64,000 bases of DNA from Mycolicibacterium xanthum. GTDB taxonomy: Bacteria; Actinomycetota; Actinomycetes; Mycobacteriales; Mycobacteriaceae. Location of the stretch: assembly GCF_019710635.1 (NCBI RefSeq), contig NZ_JAIFZS010000001.1:372001-436000 (forward strand), in the 5' to 3' direction. The position numbers were made by a program, and so were the translations under genes. The first letter of the stretch is position 1. Every line of letters starts with the position of its first letter. Below, piece after piece: positions 50,771 through 59,787 of this stretch. The notes beneath the pieces are model-generated. The model had not been told where the DNA came from. It did not search any database and saw only the letters and a list, made by a program, of their open reading frames with translations.

Positions 50771-52324
50771 GTGTCTGAACCCGAGAAGACCGACGTCCTG
50801 CTGGTAGGGGCGGGCATCATGAGCGCCACGCTCAGCGTGCTGCTGCGCCTGGTGGAGCCGGACTGGTCGATGACGTTGGTCGAGCGCCTCGACGGTGCGG
50901 CCGCCGAGAGCAGTGATCCGTGGAACAACGCGGGAACCGGCCACTCCGCGCTGTGTGAGTTGAATTACACCCCGGCGCGTGCGGACGGCTCGATCGACAT
51001 CAGCAAGGCGGTCAACGTCAACGAACAGTTCCAGGTGTCCCGGCAGTTCTGGGCCTATGTCGTGGAGAACGGGGTGCTGCCCGACGCGCGCAGCTTCCTC
51101 AACCCGATTCCGCACGTCAGCTTCGTGACCGGTGCCGACAACGTCGACTACCTCAAGCGCAGGCGCGAGACGCTGGCCGCCAACCCGCTGTTCGCCTCGA
51201 TGGAGTTCATCGACGACCGCGACGAGTTCGCCCGCCGGCTACCGCTGATGGCCGCCAAGCGCGACTTCTCCGATCCGGTCGGCCTGAACTGGACCCAGGA
51301 CGGCACCGACGTCGACTTCGGTTCGCTGTCACGACAGCTGATCGGGTACGGCGCCCAGCACGGGATGGACACGCTGTTCGGCCACGAGGTCATCGACCTC
51401 GACCAGGGCTCCGACGGCAGCTGGACGGTGAAGGTCGTCAACCGCCGCACCGGGCTCAAGCGCACCTTCAACGCCAAGTTCGTCTTCGTCGGCGCCGGCG
51501 GTGGCGCGCTGCCGCTGCTGCAGAAGGCGGGCATCAAGGAGGCCAAGGGCTTCGGCGGGTTCCCGGTGGGTGGCCAGTTCCTGCGCACCGACCGCCCCGA
51601 ACTGACCGTGGGCCATCAGGCCAAGGTGTACGGGCTGCCGCCGCTGGGAGCCCCGCCGATGTCGGTGCCGCACCTGGACACCCGGGTGATCAACGAGAAG
51701 TCTTGGCTGCTGTTCGGGCCGTTCGCCGGCTGGTCGCCGAAGTTCCTCAAGCAGGGCAAGCTCACCGACCTGCCGTTCTCGGTCAAACCCGACAACCTGA
51801 TGTCGATGCTGGGCGTCGGTCTCACCGAGATGGGCCTGCTGAAATACCTGATCGGTCAGCTGCTGCTCAGCGAGCCGGCGCGGGTCGAGAACCTGCGTGA
51901 ATTCGCTCCCAGTGCAAAGGATTCCGACTGGGAGATGGACATCGCCGGACAGCGTGTGCAGGTCATCCGCCGAGCCGGGGGCAAGGGCGGAGTGCTCGAG
52001 TTCGGCACCACCGTGCTGTCGGCGAGCGACGGCAGCATCGCCGGGCTGCTCGGCGCCTCACCCGGCGCGTCCACCGCGGTGCCGGCGATGTTCGACGTCA
52101 TGGAGCGCTGCTTCCCCGATCGCTACGAGGGCTGGGCCCCCAAGCTCAAGGAGATGGTGCCGTCGCTGGGTACCAAGCTGTCCGGAGAGCCCGGGCTGTT
52201 CGACGAGGTGTGGGCCTGGGGCACCAAGGTGCTCAAGCTGGACCAGCCCGCCAGTGGAGTTCCCGACGTCGCAGCGCTGGACCCGTCCGCTTCCGCCGAC
52301 CCTGCCACCGCTGCGACCGTTTGA
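50771..52324 (+). CDS. mqo: Malate:quinone oxidoreductase
   Basis: Mqo is a peripheral membrane FAD enzyme that oxidises malate to oxaloacetate and passes electrons to the quinone pool, an alternative TCA step in mycobacteria. The 517-residue product has [35 protein letters not shown] and [16 protein letters not shown], with the family length and order. GTG 50771 is preferred, with GAAGGA about 12 bp upstream. It begins a collinear run to proS. Confidence 0.95.
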   Translation: MSEPEKTDVLLVGAGIMSATLSVLLRLVEPDWSMTLVERLDGAAAESSDPWNNAGTGHSALCELNYTPARADGSIDISKAVNVNEQFQVSRQFWAYVVENGVLPDARSFLNPIPHVSFVTGADNVDYLKRRRETLAANPLFASMEFIDDRDEFARRLPLMAAKRDFSDPVGLNWTQDGTDVDFGSLSRQLIGYGAQHGMDTLFGHEVIDLDQGSDGSWTVKVVNRRTGLKRTFNAKFVFVGAGGGALPLLQKAGIKEAKGFGGFPVGGQFLRTDRPELTVGHQAKVYGLPPLGAPPMSVPHLDTRVINEKSWLLFGPFAGWSPKFLKQGKLTDLPFSVKPDNLMSMLGVGLTEMGLLKYLIGQLLLSEPARVENLREFAPSAKDSDWEMDIAGQRVQVIRRAGGKGGVLEFGTTVLSASDGSIAGLLGASPGASTAVPAMFDVMERCFPDRYEGWAPKLKEMVPSLGTKLSGEPGLFDEVWAWGTKVLKLDQPASGVPDVAALDPSASADPATAATV

Positions 52325-52327
52325 CGG

Positions 52328-52774
52328 ATGACGGTCGCGCTACGCCGCAGCTGGGCCAAGGACCTCGACGCCGCCACGCTCTACGAGCTGCTCAAGCTGC
52401 GCGTGGAGGTGTTCGTGGTCGAACAGGCGACGCCCTACCCGGAGCTCGACGGCCGCGACCTGCTCAGGGAGACCCGGCATTTCTGGCTGGAGAACGACGA
52501 GGGAGAGGTCATCTCGACGCTGCGCCTGATGGAGGAGTATCCCGCGGGCCAGAAGGCGTTCCGGATCGGCCGGGTGTGCACCAAGCGCGGCGACCGAGGG
52601 CAGGGGCACGCCGCGCGGCTGCTGCAGGCGGCGCTGGCCGAGGTGGGCGACTATCCGTGCCACATCAACGCACAGACCTACCTCGCGGATATGTACGGCG
52701 GGCACGGGTTCGTCCGCGACGGTGACGAGTTCCTCGACGACGGCATCCCGCACGTGCCGATGGTGAAGCCGTGA
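52328..52774 (+). CDS. ElaA-type GNAT acetyltransferase
   Basis: The 148-residue protein is a small ElaA/GNAT member with the typical opening [25 protein letters not shown], acetyl-CoA site [21 protein letters not shown] and [14 protein letters not shown]. The substrate is unknown. It starts 3 bp after mqo, and its TGA overlaps the GTG of the next gene, so it is part of the operon. It corresponds to Rv2851c. Confidence 0.88.
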   Translation: MTVALRRSWAKDLDAATLYELLKLRVEVFVVEQATPYPELDGRDLLRETRHFWLENDEGEVISTLRLMEEYPAGQKAFRIGRVCTKRGDRGQGHAARLLQAALAEVGDYPCHINAQTYLADMYGGHGFVRDGDEFLDDGIPHVPMVKP

Positions 52775-54645
52775 ACGCCGCCGCCGACCCGATCTACCCG
52801 TTCAGCGCGCTGGTCGGTCACGACCGGCTGCGGCTGGCGCTGATGCTGTGCGCCGTGCGGCCCGACATCGGCGGGGTGCTGATCCGCGGCGAGAAGGGCA
52901 CCGCGAAATCCACCGCCGTGCGGGGGCTGGCGAAGGTGCTGACCGTGGCGTTCGAGGCGTCCGGTGATCACGGTGGGCAATTGGTGGAGTTGCCGATCGG
53001 CGCCACCGAAGACCGGGTGGTCGGATCGCTGGACCTGCAGAAGGTACTGCGCGACGGCGAGCACGCGTTCTCGCCGGGGTTGCTGGCACGGGCGCACCGC
53101 GGGGTGCTCTACGTCGACGAGGTCAACCTGCTGCACGACCACCTCGTCGACGTGCTGCTCGACGCGGCGGCGATGGGCCGGGTGCACATCGAACGCGACG
53201 GTGTGTCGCACAGCCATGAGGCGCGGTTCGTGCTGATCGGCACGATGAACCCCGAAGAGGGCGAGCTGCGCCCACAGCTGCTGGACCGGTTCGGCCTCAC
53301 CGTCGACGTGCAGGCCTCCCGCGACGTCGACGTGCGCGCCGAGGTGATTCGGGCGCGGCTGGCCTACGAAGCCGACCCCGCCGGGTTCGCCGCCCGGTTC
53401 GCCGGCGCCGACGCCGAGCTGGCCGGACGCATCGCCGACGCGCGGGCGAGCCTGCCCGGTGTGGTGCTGCCCGACACCGAGTTGCGGCGCATCGCCGCGC
53501 TGTGTGCGGCGTTCGACGTCGACGGGATGCGCGCCGACCTGGTGGTGGCCCGCACCGCGGTGGCGCACGCCGCGTGGCGGGGTGCGGGCACCGTGGACGA
53601 ACAGGACATCCGGGTGGCCGCCGAGCTGGCGCTGCCACACCGTCGCCGCCGGGATCCGTTCGACGACCCCGGTCTGGACCCCGAGCGTCTCGACGACGCG
53701 ATGCAGCAGGCCGCGGAATCCACCGACGGGCCGCCCGACACCGAGCCCGACCCGCCCGGTGGCGGATCGCAGCCCGACGGTGCGGCCGACGGGGGACCTC
53801 CCCGGCAGGGCCAGGCTCCTGGGACCCGGCCGAGTGCGCCGCCGTCGCCCGTGTTCCGTACCAAGGCTCTGGTGGTTCCAGGGGTCGGTGAGGGTGCCCC
53901 GGGGCGCCGTTCGCGCGCCCGCAACCGCACCGGCACCGTGGTGTCGTCGACCACCGAACCCGGCGCCGGGCACGGCGTGCACGTCTTCGCCACCGTGGCC
54001 GCCGCCGCGGGCCGGCAGGACGGACCCGGCCGGCTGCGCCCAACTCCCGATGACGTACGCCGAGCGGTCCGCGAAGGCCGCGAGGGCAACCTGGTGATCT
54101 TCGTCGTGGACGCCTCGGGCTCGATGGCGGCGCGGGACCGGATGTCGGCGGTCGGCGGGGCCACGCTCTCGCTGCTGCGCGACGCCTATCAACGCCGGGA
54201 CAAGGTCGCGGTGATCACGTTCCGCGGGCAGGATGCCAGGGTGCTGCTGCCGCCAACGTCGTCGGTCTACATCGCCAGCCGCAGGCTGGCCCGGTTCGAC
54301 ACCGGTGGCAAGACCCCGCTGGCGCACGGCCTGCTGGCGGCCCGCGACATGGTGGTCCGCGAACGGGCCCGCGACCGGGCCCGCCGCAGCCTGGTGGTGG
54401 TGCTCACCGACGGTCGTGCCACCGGCGGTCCCGACCCGGTCGACCGCGCCCGCGCGGCCGCGGCCCGGCTGGTGTCCGAGGGGGCCGCGGCGGTCGTCGT
54501 GGACTGCGAGACGTCCTATATCCGGCTCGGACTGGCCGCGGATCTGGCCGGGCACCTGGACGCGCCGGTGGTGCGGCTGGATCAGCTACGCGCCGACACC
54601 CTGACCGAGCTGGTCAAGGGACAGTCCGACCGGGGCGCGGCGTAG
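52771..54645 (+). CDS. Magnesium/cobalt chelatase-like protein (AAA+ and VWA domains)
   Basis: The 624-residue protein fuses a BchI-like AAA+ ATPase (Walker [10 protein letters not shown] at 40-48; Walker B-like [10 protein letters not shown]) to a BchD-like C-terminal VWA domain with the MIDAS motif [10 protein letters not shown] near residue 446, joined by a Pro/Asp-rich linker (about 310-390). By fold it resembles Mg-chelatase I+D; in cobalamin-producing actinobacteria such proteins lie next to cobO/cobB and may act in metal insertion into the corrin ring, although the true CobN partner is not here. GTG 52771 overlaps the GNAT stop by 4 bp. Confidence 0.88.
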   Translation: MNAAADPIYPFSALVGHDRLRLALMLCAVRPDIGGVLIRGEKGTAKSTAVRGLAKVLTVAFEASGDHGGQLVELPIGATEDRVVGSLDLQKVLRDGEHAFSPGLLARAHRGVLYVDEVNLLHDHLVDVLLDAAAMGRVHIERDGVSHSHEARFVLIGTMNPEEGELRPQLLDRFGLTVDVQASRDVDVRAEVIRARLAYEADPAGFAARFAGADAELAGRIADARASLPGVVLPDTELRRIAALCAAFDVDGMRADLVVARTAVAHAAWRGAGTVDEQDIRVAAELALPHRRRRDPFDDPGLDPERLDDAMQQAAESTDGPPDTEPDPPGGGSQPDGAADGGPPRQGQAPGTRPSAPPSPVFRTKALVVPGVGEGAPGRRSRARNRTGTVVSSTTEPGAGHGVHVFATVAAAAGRQDGPGRLRPTPDDVRRAVREGREGNLVIFVVDASGSMAARDRMSAVGGATLSLLRDAYQRRDKVAVITFRGQDARVLLPPTSSVYIASRRLARFDTGGKTPLAHGLLAARDMVVRERARDRARRSLVVVLTDGRATGGPDPVDRARAAAARLVSEGAAAVVVDCETSYIRLGLAADLAGHLDAPVVRLDQLRADTLTELVKGQSDRGAA

Positions 54646-54655
54646 GAGGGATGAC

Positions 54656-55270
54656 ATGCCGCAAGGCCGACCGCTGACGGTTCCCCGCGACGGGCTGACC
54701 ACTCGCCAGCGACGCAACGCCCCGTTGCTCGCGGTGCACACCGGGGCGGGTAAGGGCAAGTCGACCGCGGCGTTCGGGATGGCCCTGCGCGCCTGGAACC
54801 AGGGCTTCGACATCGCGGTGTTCCAGTTCGTCAAGAGCGCCAAGTGGAAGGTCGGCGAGGAGACCGCGCTGTGCGAGCTGGGCCGGGTGCACGACGAGCG
54901 GGGCATCGGGGGCCCCGTCGAGTGGCACAAGATGGGCTCGGGCTGGTCGTGGTCGCGCAAGGACGGCACCGAGGAGGATCACGCGGCCGCGGCGGCCGAG
55001 GGCTGGGCCGAGATCGCGCGCCGGCTGGCCGGGGAGCGGCATGACTTCTACGTGCTCGACGAGTTCACCTACCCGCTGAAGTGGGGCTGGGTGGACACCG
55101 ACGAGGTGATCGCCACGTTGGCGGCGCGTCCGGGCACCCAGCATGTGGTGATCACCGGCCGCGATGCGCCGCCGGCCCTGATCGACGCCGCGGACCTGGT
55201 TACCGAGATGACGAAGGTGAAGCACCCGATGGACGCCGGCCGCAAGGGCCAGAAAGGCATCGAGTGGTGA
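54656..55270 (+). CDS. cobO: Cob(I)yrinic acid a,c-diamide adenosyltransferase
   Basis: CobO transfers the 5'-deoxyadenosyl group of ATP to the cobalt of the corrinoid. The 204-residue protein has the P-loop TGAGKGKST at 29-37, which is unusual in being used in reverse orientation in this family, and VLDEFTYPLKWGW. It is 10 bp downstream of the chelatase-like gene and followed by cobB, giving two sequential corrin-ring steps. Confidence 0.95.
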   Translation: MPQGRPLTVPRDGLTTRQRRNAPLLAVHTGAGKGKSTAAFGMALRAWNQGFDIAVFQFVKSAKWKVGEETALCELGRVHDERGIGGPVEWHKMGSGWSWSRKDGTEEDHAAAAAEGWAEIARRLAGERHDFYVLDEFTYPLKWGWVDTDEVIATLAARPGTQHVVITGRDAPPALIDAADLVTEMTKVKHPMDAGRKGQKGIEW

Positions 55271-55291
55271 GCGGGGACGCTGTCGACCGGT

Positions 55292-55351
55292 GCGAGCGCG
55301 CGCGAAATGACGACCGGCGCGGCGTGTCGCTGTACAGACCCGCGCGCTCGC
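55292..55351 (-). repeat. 60-bp dispersed palindromic repeat, copy 2
   Basis: This copy is in reverse orientation to the one at 36342-36401 and agrees with it at 49 of 60 positions. Its ends (GCGAGCGCG and CGCGCTCGC on the + strand) form an inverted repeat. It occupies most of the 91-bp gap between cobO and cobB and could form a stem in the mRNA. Confidence 0.75.
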
Positions 55352-55361
55352 GGGAACGAGG

Positions 55362-56756
55362 GTGAGCACGCCGGCGGTGGTGATCGCCGCGCCGGCGTCC
55401 GGCAGCGGCAAGACCACCGTGGCCACCGGCCTGATCGGCGCGCTGCGCCGGTCGGGCAGCCGGGTGGCGCCGTTCAAGGTCGGTCCCGACTTCATCGACC
55501 CCGGCTACCACGCGCTGGCCGCGGGCCGGCCGGGCCGCAACCTGGACCCGGTGCTGGTCGGCGACGCGCTGATCGGCCCGCTGTACCGGCATGGCAGCGA
55601 CGACGCCGACATCGTCGTCGTCGAGGGTGTGATGGGGTTGTTCGACGGCCGCATCGGCGCCGCCGCCACCGGCACCGCCCGAGGCTCCACCGCGCACGTC
55701 GCCGCGCTGCTGGGTGCACCCGTCGTCCTCGTGGTCGACGCGCGCGGGCAGAGCCACAGTGTGGCGGCGCTGCTGCACGGTTTCGCCACCTTCGACCACA
55801 GCGTCCGCATCGCCGGGGTGATCCTCAACCGGGTCGGGTCGGCCCGCCACGACGACGTGCTGCGCCAGGCCTGCGAGCAGGCCGGGGTGCCGGTGCTGGG
55901 ATCGATTCCGCGCGCCGACGAACTGAGCGTCCCATCGCGACATCTGGGTCTGGTGACCGCCGTCGAGCACGGGCGGCTGGCCGGCGCGGCCGTCGACGCG
56001 ATGACCTCGCTGGTCGCCCGCCATGTCGACCTGGCCGCGGTCCAGCGGGCGGCCGCGGCGCGGGTCGGCGACGGCGCGTGGAGCCCGGCCTCGGCCGACC
56101 CGATCAGCGGCCCGGTCACCGTCGCGCTGGCCGCGGGCAAGGCGTTCAGCTTCGGCTACCCGGAGCACGCCGAGCTGTTGCGCGGAGCGGGGGCCACGGT
56201 CGCGGAGTTCGATCCGCTGGCCGATCCGCTGCCCGCCGACGCGGCCGCCCTGGTGCTGCCAGGCGGATTCCCCGAGCAGTACGGTCCCGAACTGTCGGCC
56301 AACGACGGCGTGCGCGGGCAGATCAGGGCGCTGGCCGAGCGCGGAGCGCCGGTGCACGCCGAGTGTGCGGGGCTGACCTATCTGGTCGACGATCTCGACG
56401 GTCATCCGATGTGCGGGGTGCTGAGCGGGTCCGCCACGTTCACCGACACGCTGACGCTGGGCTACCGGGATGCCGTCGCGGTCACCGACTCCCCGCTGCA
56501 CGCCATCGGTGAGCGTGTGGTCGGCCACGAGTTCCACCGCACCACCGTGCGATTCGGCTCCGGCCGGCAGCCCGCGTGGCGCTATTCGGGCCGGGCGGGG
56601 GAGATCGTCCAGGACGGCGCGGTGCGCGCCGGCGTGCACGCCGGCTACCTGCACACCCATGCCGCTGCACATCCCGAGGCGATCGCCCGGTTCGTCGCGA
56701 CCGCCGCCTCGACCACTAGGCTCGCCCGGTGCCGCGCACGCGAGGAGCAGAAATGA
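55362..56756 (+). CDS. cobB: Cobyrinic acid a,c-diamide synthase
   Basis: CobB (CbiA-type) amidates the a and c side chains of (hydrogeno)cobyrinate using ATP and glutamine. The 464-residue protein has the dethiobiotin-synthetase-like P-loop APASGSGKTT at 10-18 and a C-terminal class I-type glutaminase domain with catalytic Cys335 in AECAGLTYL. The GTG start at 55362 has GGGAACGAGG upstream. Its last residues (RAREEQK) and stop are encoded by the first unit of the 28-bp tandem repeat. Confidence 0.94.
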   Translation: MSTPAVVIAAPASGSGKTTVATGLIGALRRSGSRVAPFKVGPDFIDPGYHALAAGRPGRNLDPVLVGDALIGPLYRHGSDDADIVVVEGVMGLFDGRIGAAATGTARGSTAHVAALLGAPVVLVVDARGQSHSVAALLHGFATFDHSVRIAGVILNRVGSARHDDVLRQACEQAGVPVLGSIPRADELSVPSRHLGLVTAVEHGRLAGAAVDAMTSLVARHVDLAAVQRAAAARVGDGAWSPASADPISGPVTVALAAGKAFSFGYPEHAELLRGAGATVAEFDPLADPLPADAAALVLPGGFPEQYGPELSANDGVRGQIRALAERGAPVHAECAGLTYLVDDLDGHPMCGVLSGSATFTDTLTLGYRDAVAVTDSPLHAIGERVVGHEFHRTTVRFGSGRQPAWRYSGRAGEIVQDGAVRAGVHAGYLHTHAAAHPEAIARFVATAASTTRLARCRAREEQK

Positions 56757-56835
56757 CGGCCGCGCACGCGAGGAGCAGAAATGACGGCCGCGCACGCGAG
56801 GAGCAGAAATGACGGCCGCGCACGCGAGGAGCAAG
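56733..56835 (+). repeat. 28-bp tandem repeat, three units plus a diverged partial
   Basis: Units lie at 56733-56760, 56761-56788 and 56789-56816; a fourth, diverged partial copy runs to about 56835. Each full unit holds GAGGAGCAGAAATGA, a ribosome-binding site 5-6 bp before an ATGA stop/start overlap. The cobB stop is in the first unit. An ORF from ATG 56753 ends at the ATGA of 56809, and an ORF from ATG 56781 ends in the GTGA at 56837-56840, where cysG starts. Confidence 0.9.
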
Positions 56836-56836
56836 A

Positions 56837-58036
56837 GTGACTTCTGAGAACGCGTATCTGGCCGGCCTGCGCCTGACGGGCAAGAAGGTCGTCGTCGTCG
56901 GTGGCGGCACCGTGGCACAACGCCGCCTGCCCCTGCTCATGGCCAGCGGCGCCGACGTGCACGTCATCTCCCGCCACGCCACCCCTGCCGTCGAGGGGAT
57001 GGACGGCATCACGCTGACGCTGCGCGAGTTCCGCGAGGGCGACCTGGACGACGCGTGGTATGTGATCGCCGCGACCGACGATCCCGGTGTCAACGCCGCC
57101 GTCGTCGCCGAAGCCGAGCGCGGGCGCATCTTCTGCGTGCGGGCCGACTCGGCCAGGGACGGGACCGCGGTCACCCCGGCGTCCTTCGAGTACGAGGGCC
57201 TGGCCGTCGGGGTGCTGGCGGGTGGCGAGCACCGCCGGTCCGCGGCGATCCGATCGGCGATCCACGAGGCGTTCCAGCAAGGTGTCATAGGCGCCGAGGC
57301 GCCCGGTGTGGTCCGTGGTGGTGTCGCGCTGGTCGGCGGCGGTCCCGGCGATCCGGAGCTGATCACCGTGCGCGGCCGGCGGCTGCTGGCACACGCCGAC
57401 GTCGTCGTCGCCGACCGGCTGGCCCCGCAGGAACTGCTCGCCGAGTTGTCGCCGGATGTCGAGGTCATCGATGCCGCCAAGATTCCGTACGGCCGCGCGA
57501 TGGCGCAGGACGCGATCAACGAGGTGCTGATCGACCGGGCCAGGGCGGGCAAGTTCGTGGTGCGCCTCAAAGGCGGCGACCCGTTCGTGTTCGCCCGAGG
57601 CTACGAAGAGGTCGTCGCGTGCGCCGAAGCCGGTATTCCGGTCACCGTCGTACCCGGTGTGACCAGCGCCATAGCGGTTCCGGCGCTGGCCGGCGTCCCG
57701 GTCACCCATCGCGGCATGACGCATGAGTTCGTGGTGGTCAGCGGCCATGTTGCGCCCGGGCATCCCGAATCGTTAGTGAATTGGGATGCGCTGGCCGCGA
57801 TGAACGGCACAGTTGTTTTGCTGATGGCGGTCGAGCGGATCGAGCTTTTCGCCAAAGCATTGCAGAAAGGCGGTCGACCTGCGGATACGCCGGTACTTGT
57901 GGTCCAGCACGGCAGCACGGCGGGACAAAGGACTTTGCGGTCGACCCTTGCGGATGCGCCGGAACGCATCCGTTCCGAGGGCATTCGGCCCCCGGCGATC
58001 ATCGTCATAGGGCCGGTCGCGGGCTTCGCCGCTTAA
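56837..58036 (+). CDS. cysG: Siroheme synthase-type bifunctional protein (dehydrogenase / SUMT)
   Basis: The 399-residue protein has an N-terminal Rossmann domain of precorrin-2 dehydrogenase type (VVVVGGGTVAQRRLPLL) and a C-terminal uroporphyrinogen-III C-methyltransferase domain (VGGGPGDPELITVRGRRLL; PYGRAMAQDAINEVLID; RLKGGDPFVFARGYEE). The SUMT domain makes precorrin-2 from uroporphyrinogen III, feeding siroheme and cobalamin. The N-terminal part is shorter than E. coli CysG. The GTG start at 56837 follows the 28-bp repeat and overlaps the last mini-ORF stop. Confidence 0.93.
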   Translation: MTSENAYLAGLRLTGKKVVVVGGGTVAQRRLPLLMASGADVHVISRHATPAVEGMDGITLTLREFREGDLDDAWYVIAATDDPGVNAAVVAEAERGRIFCVRADSARDGTAVTPASFEYEGLAVGVLAGGEHRRSAAIRSAIHEAFQQGVIGAEAPGVVRGGVALVGGGPGDPELITVRGRRLLAHADVVVADRLAPQELLAELSPDVEVIDAAKIPYGRAMAQDAINEVLIDRARAGKFVVRLKGGDPFVFARGYEEVVACAEAGIPVTVVPGVTSAIAVPALAGVPVTHRGMTHEFVVVSGHVAPGHPESLVNWDALAAMNGTVVLLMAVERIELFAKALQKGGRPADTPVLVVQHGSTAGQRTLRSTLADAPERIRSEGIRPPAIIVIGPVAGFAA

Positions 58037-58069
58037 AGGATTCTTAAGATTACTGTAAGGTAACCCGTT

Positions 58070-59677
58070 ATGACGGCTCTCAACGATGCGGAGCGTGCCG
58101 CCATCCATCGTGACGAAGAAGTCCAGGGGCAACGGCGCTCGGACCGGGCGCTGCCCGCGCGGGTGTCCGCCGGTGGTCGCGGTGCTGACGTGCCGCTGCC
58201 CGGCAAGTCGCCGGCCGCCTGGTGGCCATCGCGGCGTTTCATCGCGGCGGTCATCGCCATCGGCGGCATGCAGCTGCTGGCCACCATGGACAGCACCATC
58301 GCCATCGTGGCGCTGCCGAAGATCCAGGACGAGCTGAGCCTGTCCGACGCCGGCCGGAGCTGGGTGATCACCGCCTACGTGCTGACGTTCGGCGGACTGA
58401 TGCTGCTGGGCGGTCGGCTCGGCGACACCATCGGCCGCAAGCGCACCTTTATCGTGGGCGTCGCGCTGTTCACCATCGCGTCGGTGCTGTGCGGGATCGC
58501 CTGGGATGAGGCGACCTTGGTGGTCGCGCGGCTGCTGCAGGGCGTCGGCGCGGCGATCGCGTCGCCCACCGCTCTGGCGCTGATCGCGACGACCTTCCCG
58601 AAGGGCCCGGCGCGCAACGCGGCGACAGCGGTGTTCGCCGCGATGACCGGTGTCGGTTCGGTGATGGGCCTGGTCGTAGGCGGTGCGCTGACCGAGGTGT
58701 CGTGGCGGCTGGCGTTCCTGGTGAACGTGCCGATCGGCCTGCTGATGATCTACCTGGCCCGCAAGACGCTGCGGGAGACCAACCGTGAGCGGTTGAAGCT
58801 GGACGCCGCGGGCGCGTTGCTCGCCACGATGGGCTGCACCGCCGCGGTGTTCGCGTTCTCGATGGGGCCCGAGCAGGGCTGGGTCTCGCCGGTGACGTTG
58901 GGTTCCGGGGCGGCCGCATTGGCCTGCCTGGGCGCCTTCCTGTGGGTCGAACGCACCGCGGAGAACCCCGTCGTGCCGTTCAGCCTGTTCCACGACCGCA
59001 ACCGGGTCGCCACGTTCGCGGCGATCTTCCTGGCGGGCGGGGTGATGTTCACGCTGACGGTGCTGATCGGGCTGTATGTGCAGGACATCATGGGCTACAG
59101 CGCACTGCGGGCCGGCATCGGTTTCATCCCGTTCGTGATCGCGCTCGGGATCGGTCTGGGGCTGGCTTCGGCGCTGGTGTCGAAGTTCCCGCCGCGGGTG
59201 CTGGTGATCGGCGGTGGAGTGCTGGTGCTCGGGGCCATGGTCTACGGCTCGACGCTGGACGCCGGCATTCCGTACTTCCCGAACCTGGTGCTGCCGATCG
59301 TGGTCGGCGGCTTCGGTATCGGCATGATCGTGGTGCCGCTGATGATCTCCGCCATCGCCGGTGTCGGCTTCGATCAGATCGGCCCGGTGTCGGCGATCGC
59401 GTTGATGCTGCAGAACCTGGGCGGCCCGGTCGTGCTGGCGGTCATCCAGGCGGTGATCACCTCGCGCACGCTGTACCTGGGCGGCACCAACGGCCCGGTC
59501 AAGGACATGAACCCGGTACAGCTGCACGCGCTGGACCAGGGCTACACCTACGGTCTGCTGTGGGTGGCCGCGGTGGCCGTCGTGGTCGGCGGTGCCGCGC
59601 TGTTCATCGGCTACACGGCCGAACAGGTGGCCCACGCCCAGGAAGTCAAGGACGCGATCGACGCCGGAGAGCTGTAG
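58070..59677 (+). CDS. efpA: EfpA-like MFS drug efflux transporter
   Basis: This 535-residue protein is a DHA2-family major facilitator with about 14 transmembrane helices and a hydrophilic N-terminal extension of about 60 residues. Family motifs are MDSTIAIVALPKIQDEL, the motif A loop GGRLGDTIGRKRTF and motif C-like GVGSVMGLVVGGAL. EfpA exports drugs and lipids by proton antiport. It occupies the Rv2846c position between cysG and proS. A paralogous gene follows at once, 110 bp away. Confidence 0.92.
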   Translation: MTALNDAERAAIHRDEEVQGQRRSDRALPARVSAGGRGADVPLPGKSPAAWWPSRRFIAAVIAIGGMQLLATMDSTIAIVALPKIQDELSLSDAGRSWVITAYVLTFGGLMLLGGRLGDTIGRKRTFIVGVALFTIASVLCGIAWDEATLVVARLLQGVGAAIASPTALALIATTFPKGPARNAATAVFAAMTGVGSVMGLVVGGALTEVSWRLAFLVNVPIGLLMIYLARKTLRETNRERLKLDAAGALLATMGCTAAVFAFSMGPEQGWVSPVTLGSGAAALACLGAFLWVERTAENPVVPFSLFHDRNRVATFAAIFLAGGVMFTLTVLIGLYVQDIMGYSALRAGIGFIPFVIALGIGLGLASALVSKFPPRVLVIGGGVLVLGAMVYGSTLDAGIPYFPNLVLPIVVGGFGIGMIVVPLMISAIAGVGFDQIGPVSAIALMLQNLGGPVVLAVIQAVITSRTLYLGGTNGPVKDMNPVQLHALDQGYTYGLLWVAAVAVVVGGAALFIGYTAEQVAHAQEVKDAIDAGEL

Positions 59678-59787
59678 AGCTCGACATCGGGCTCCTGCGA
59701 GCCCCAGCCCCAAGCGATTTCGGCGTGATATTCGTCGCTCACCGTCGATAATCACACCGACATCGCCACTCGGTAGGGTGGCTGTCC

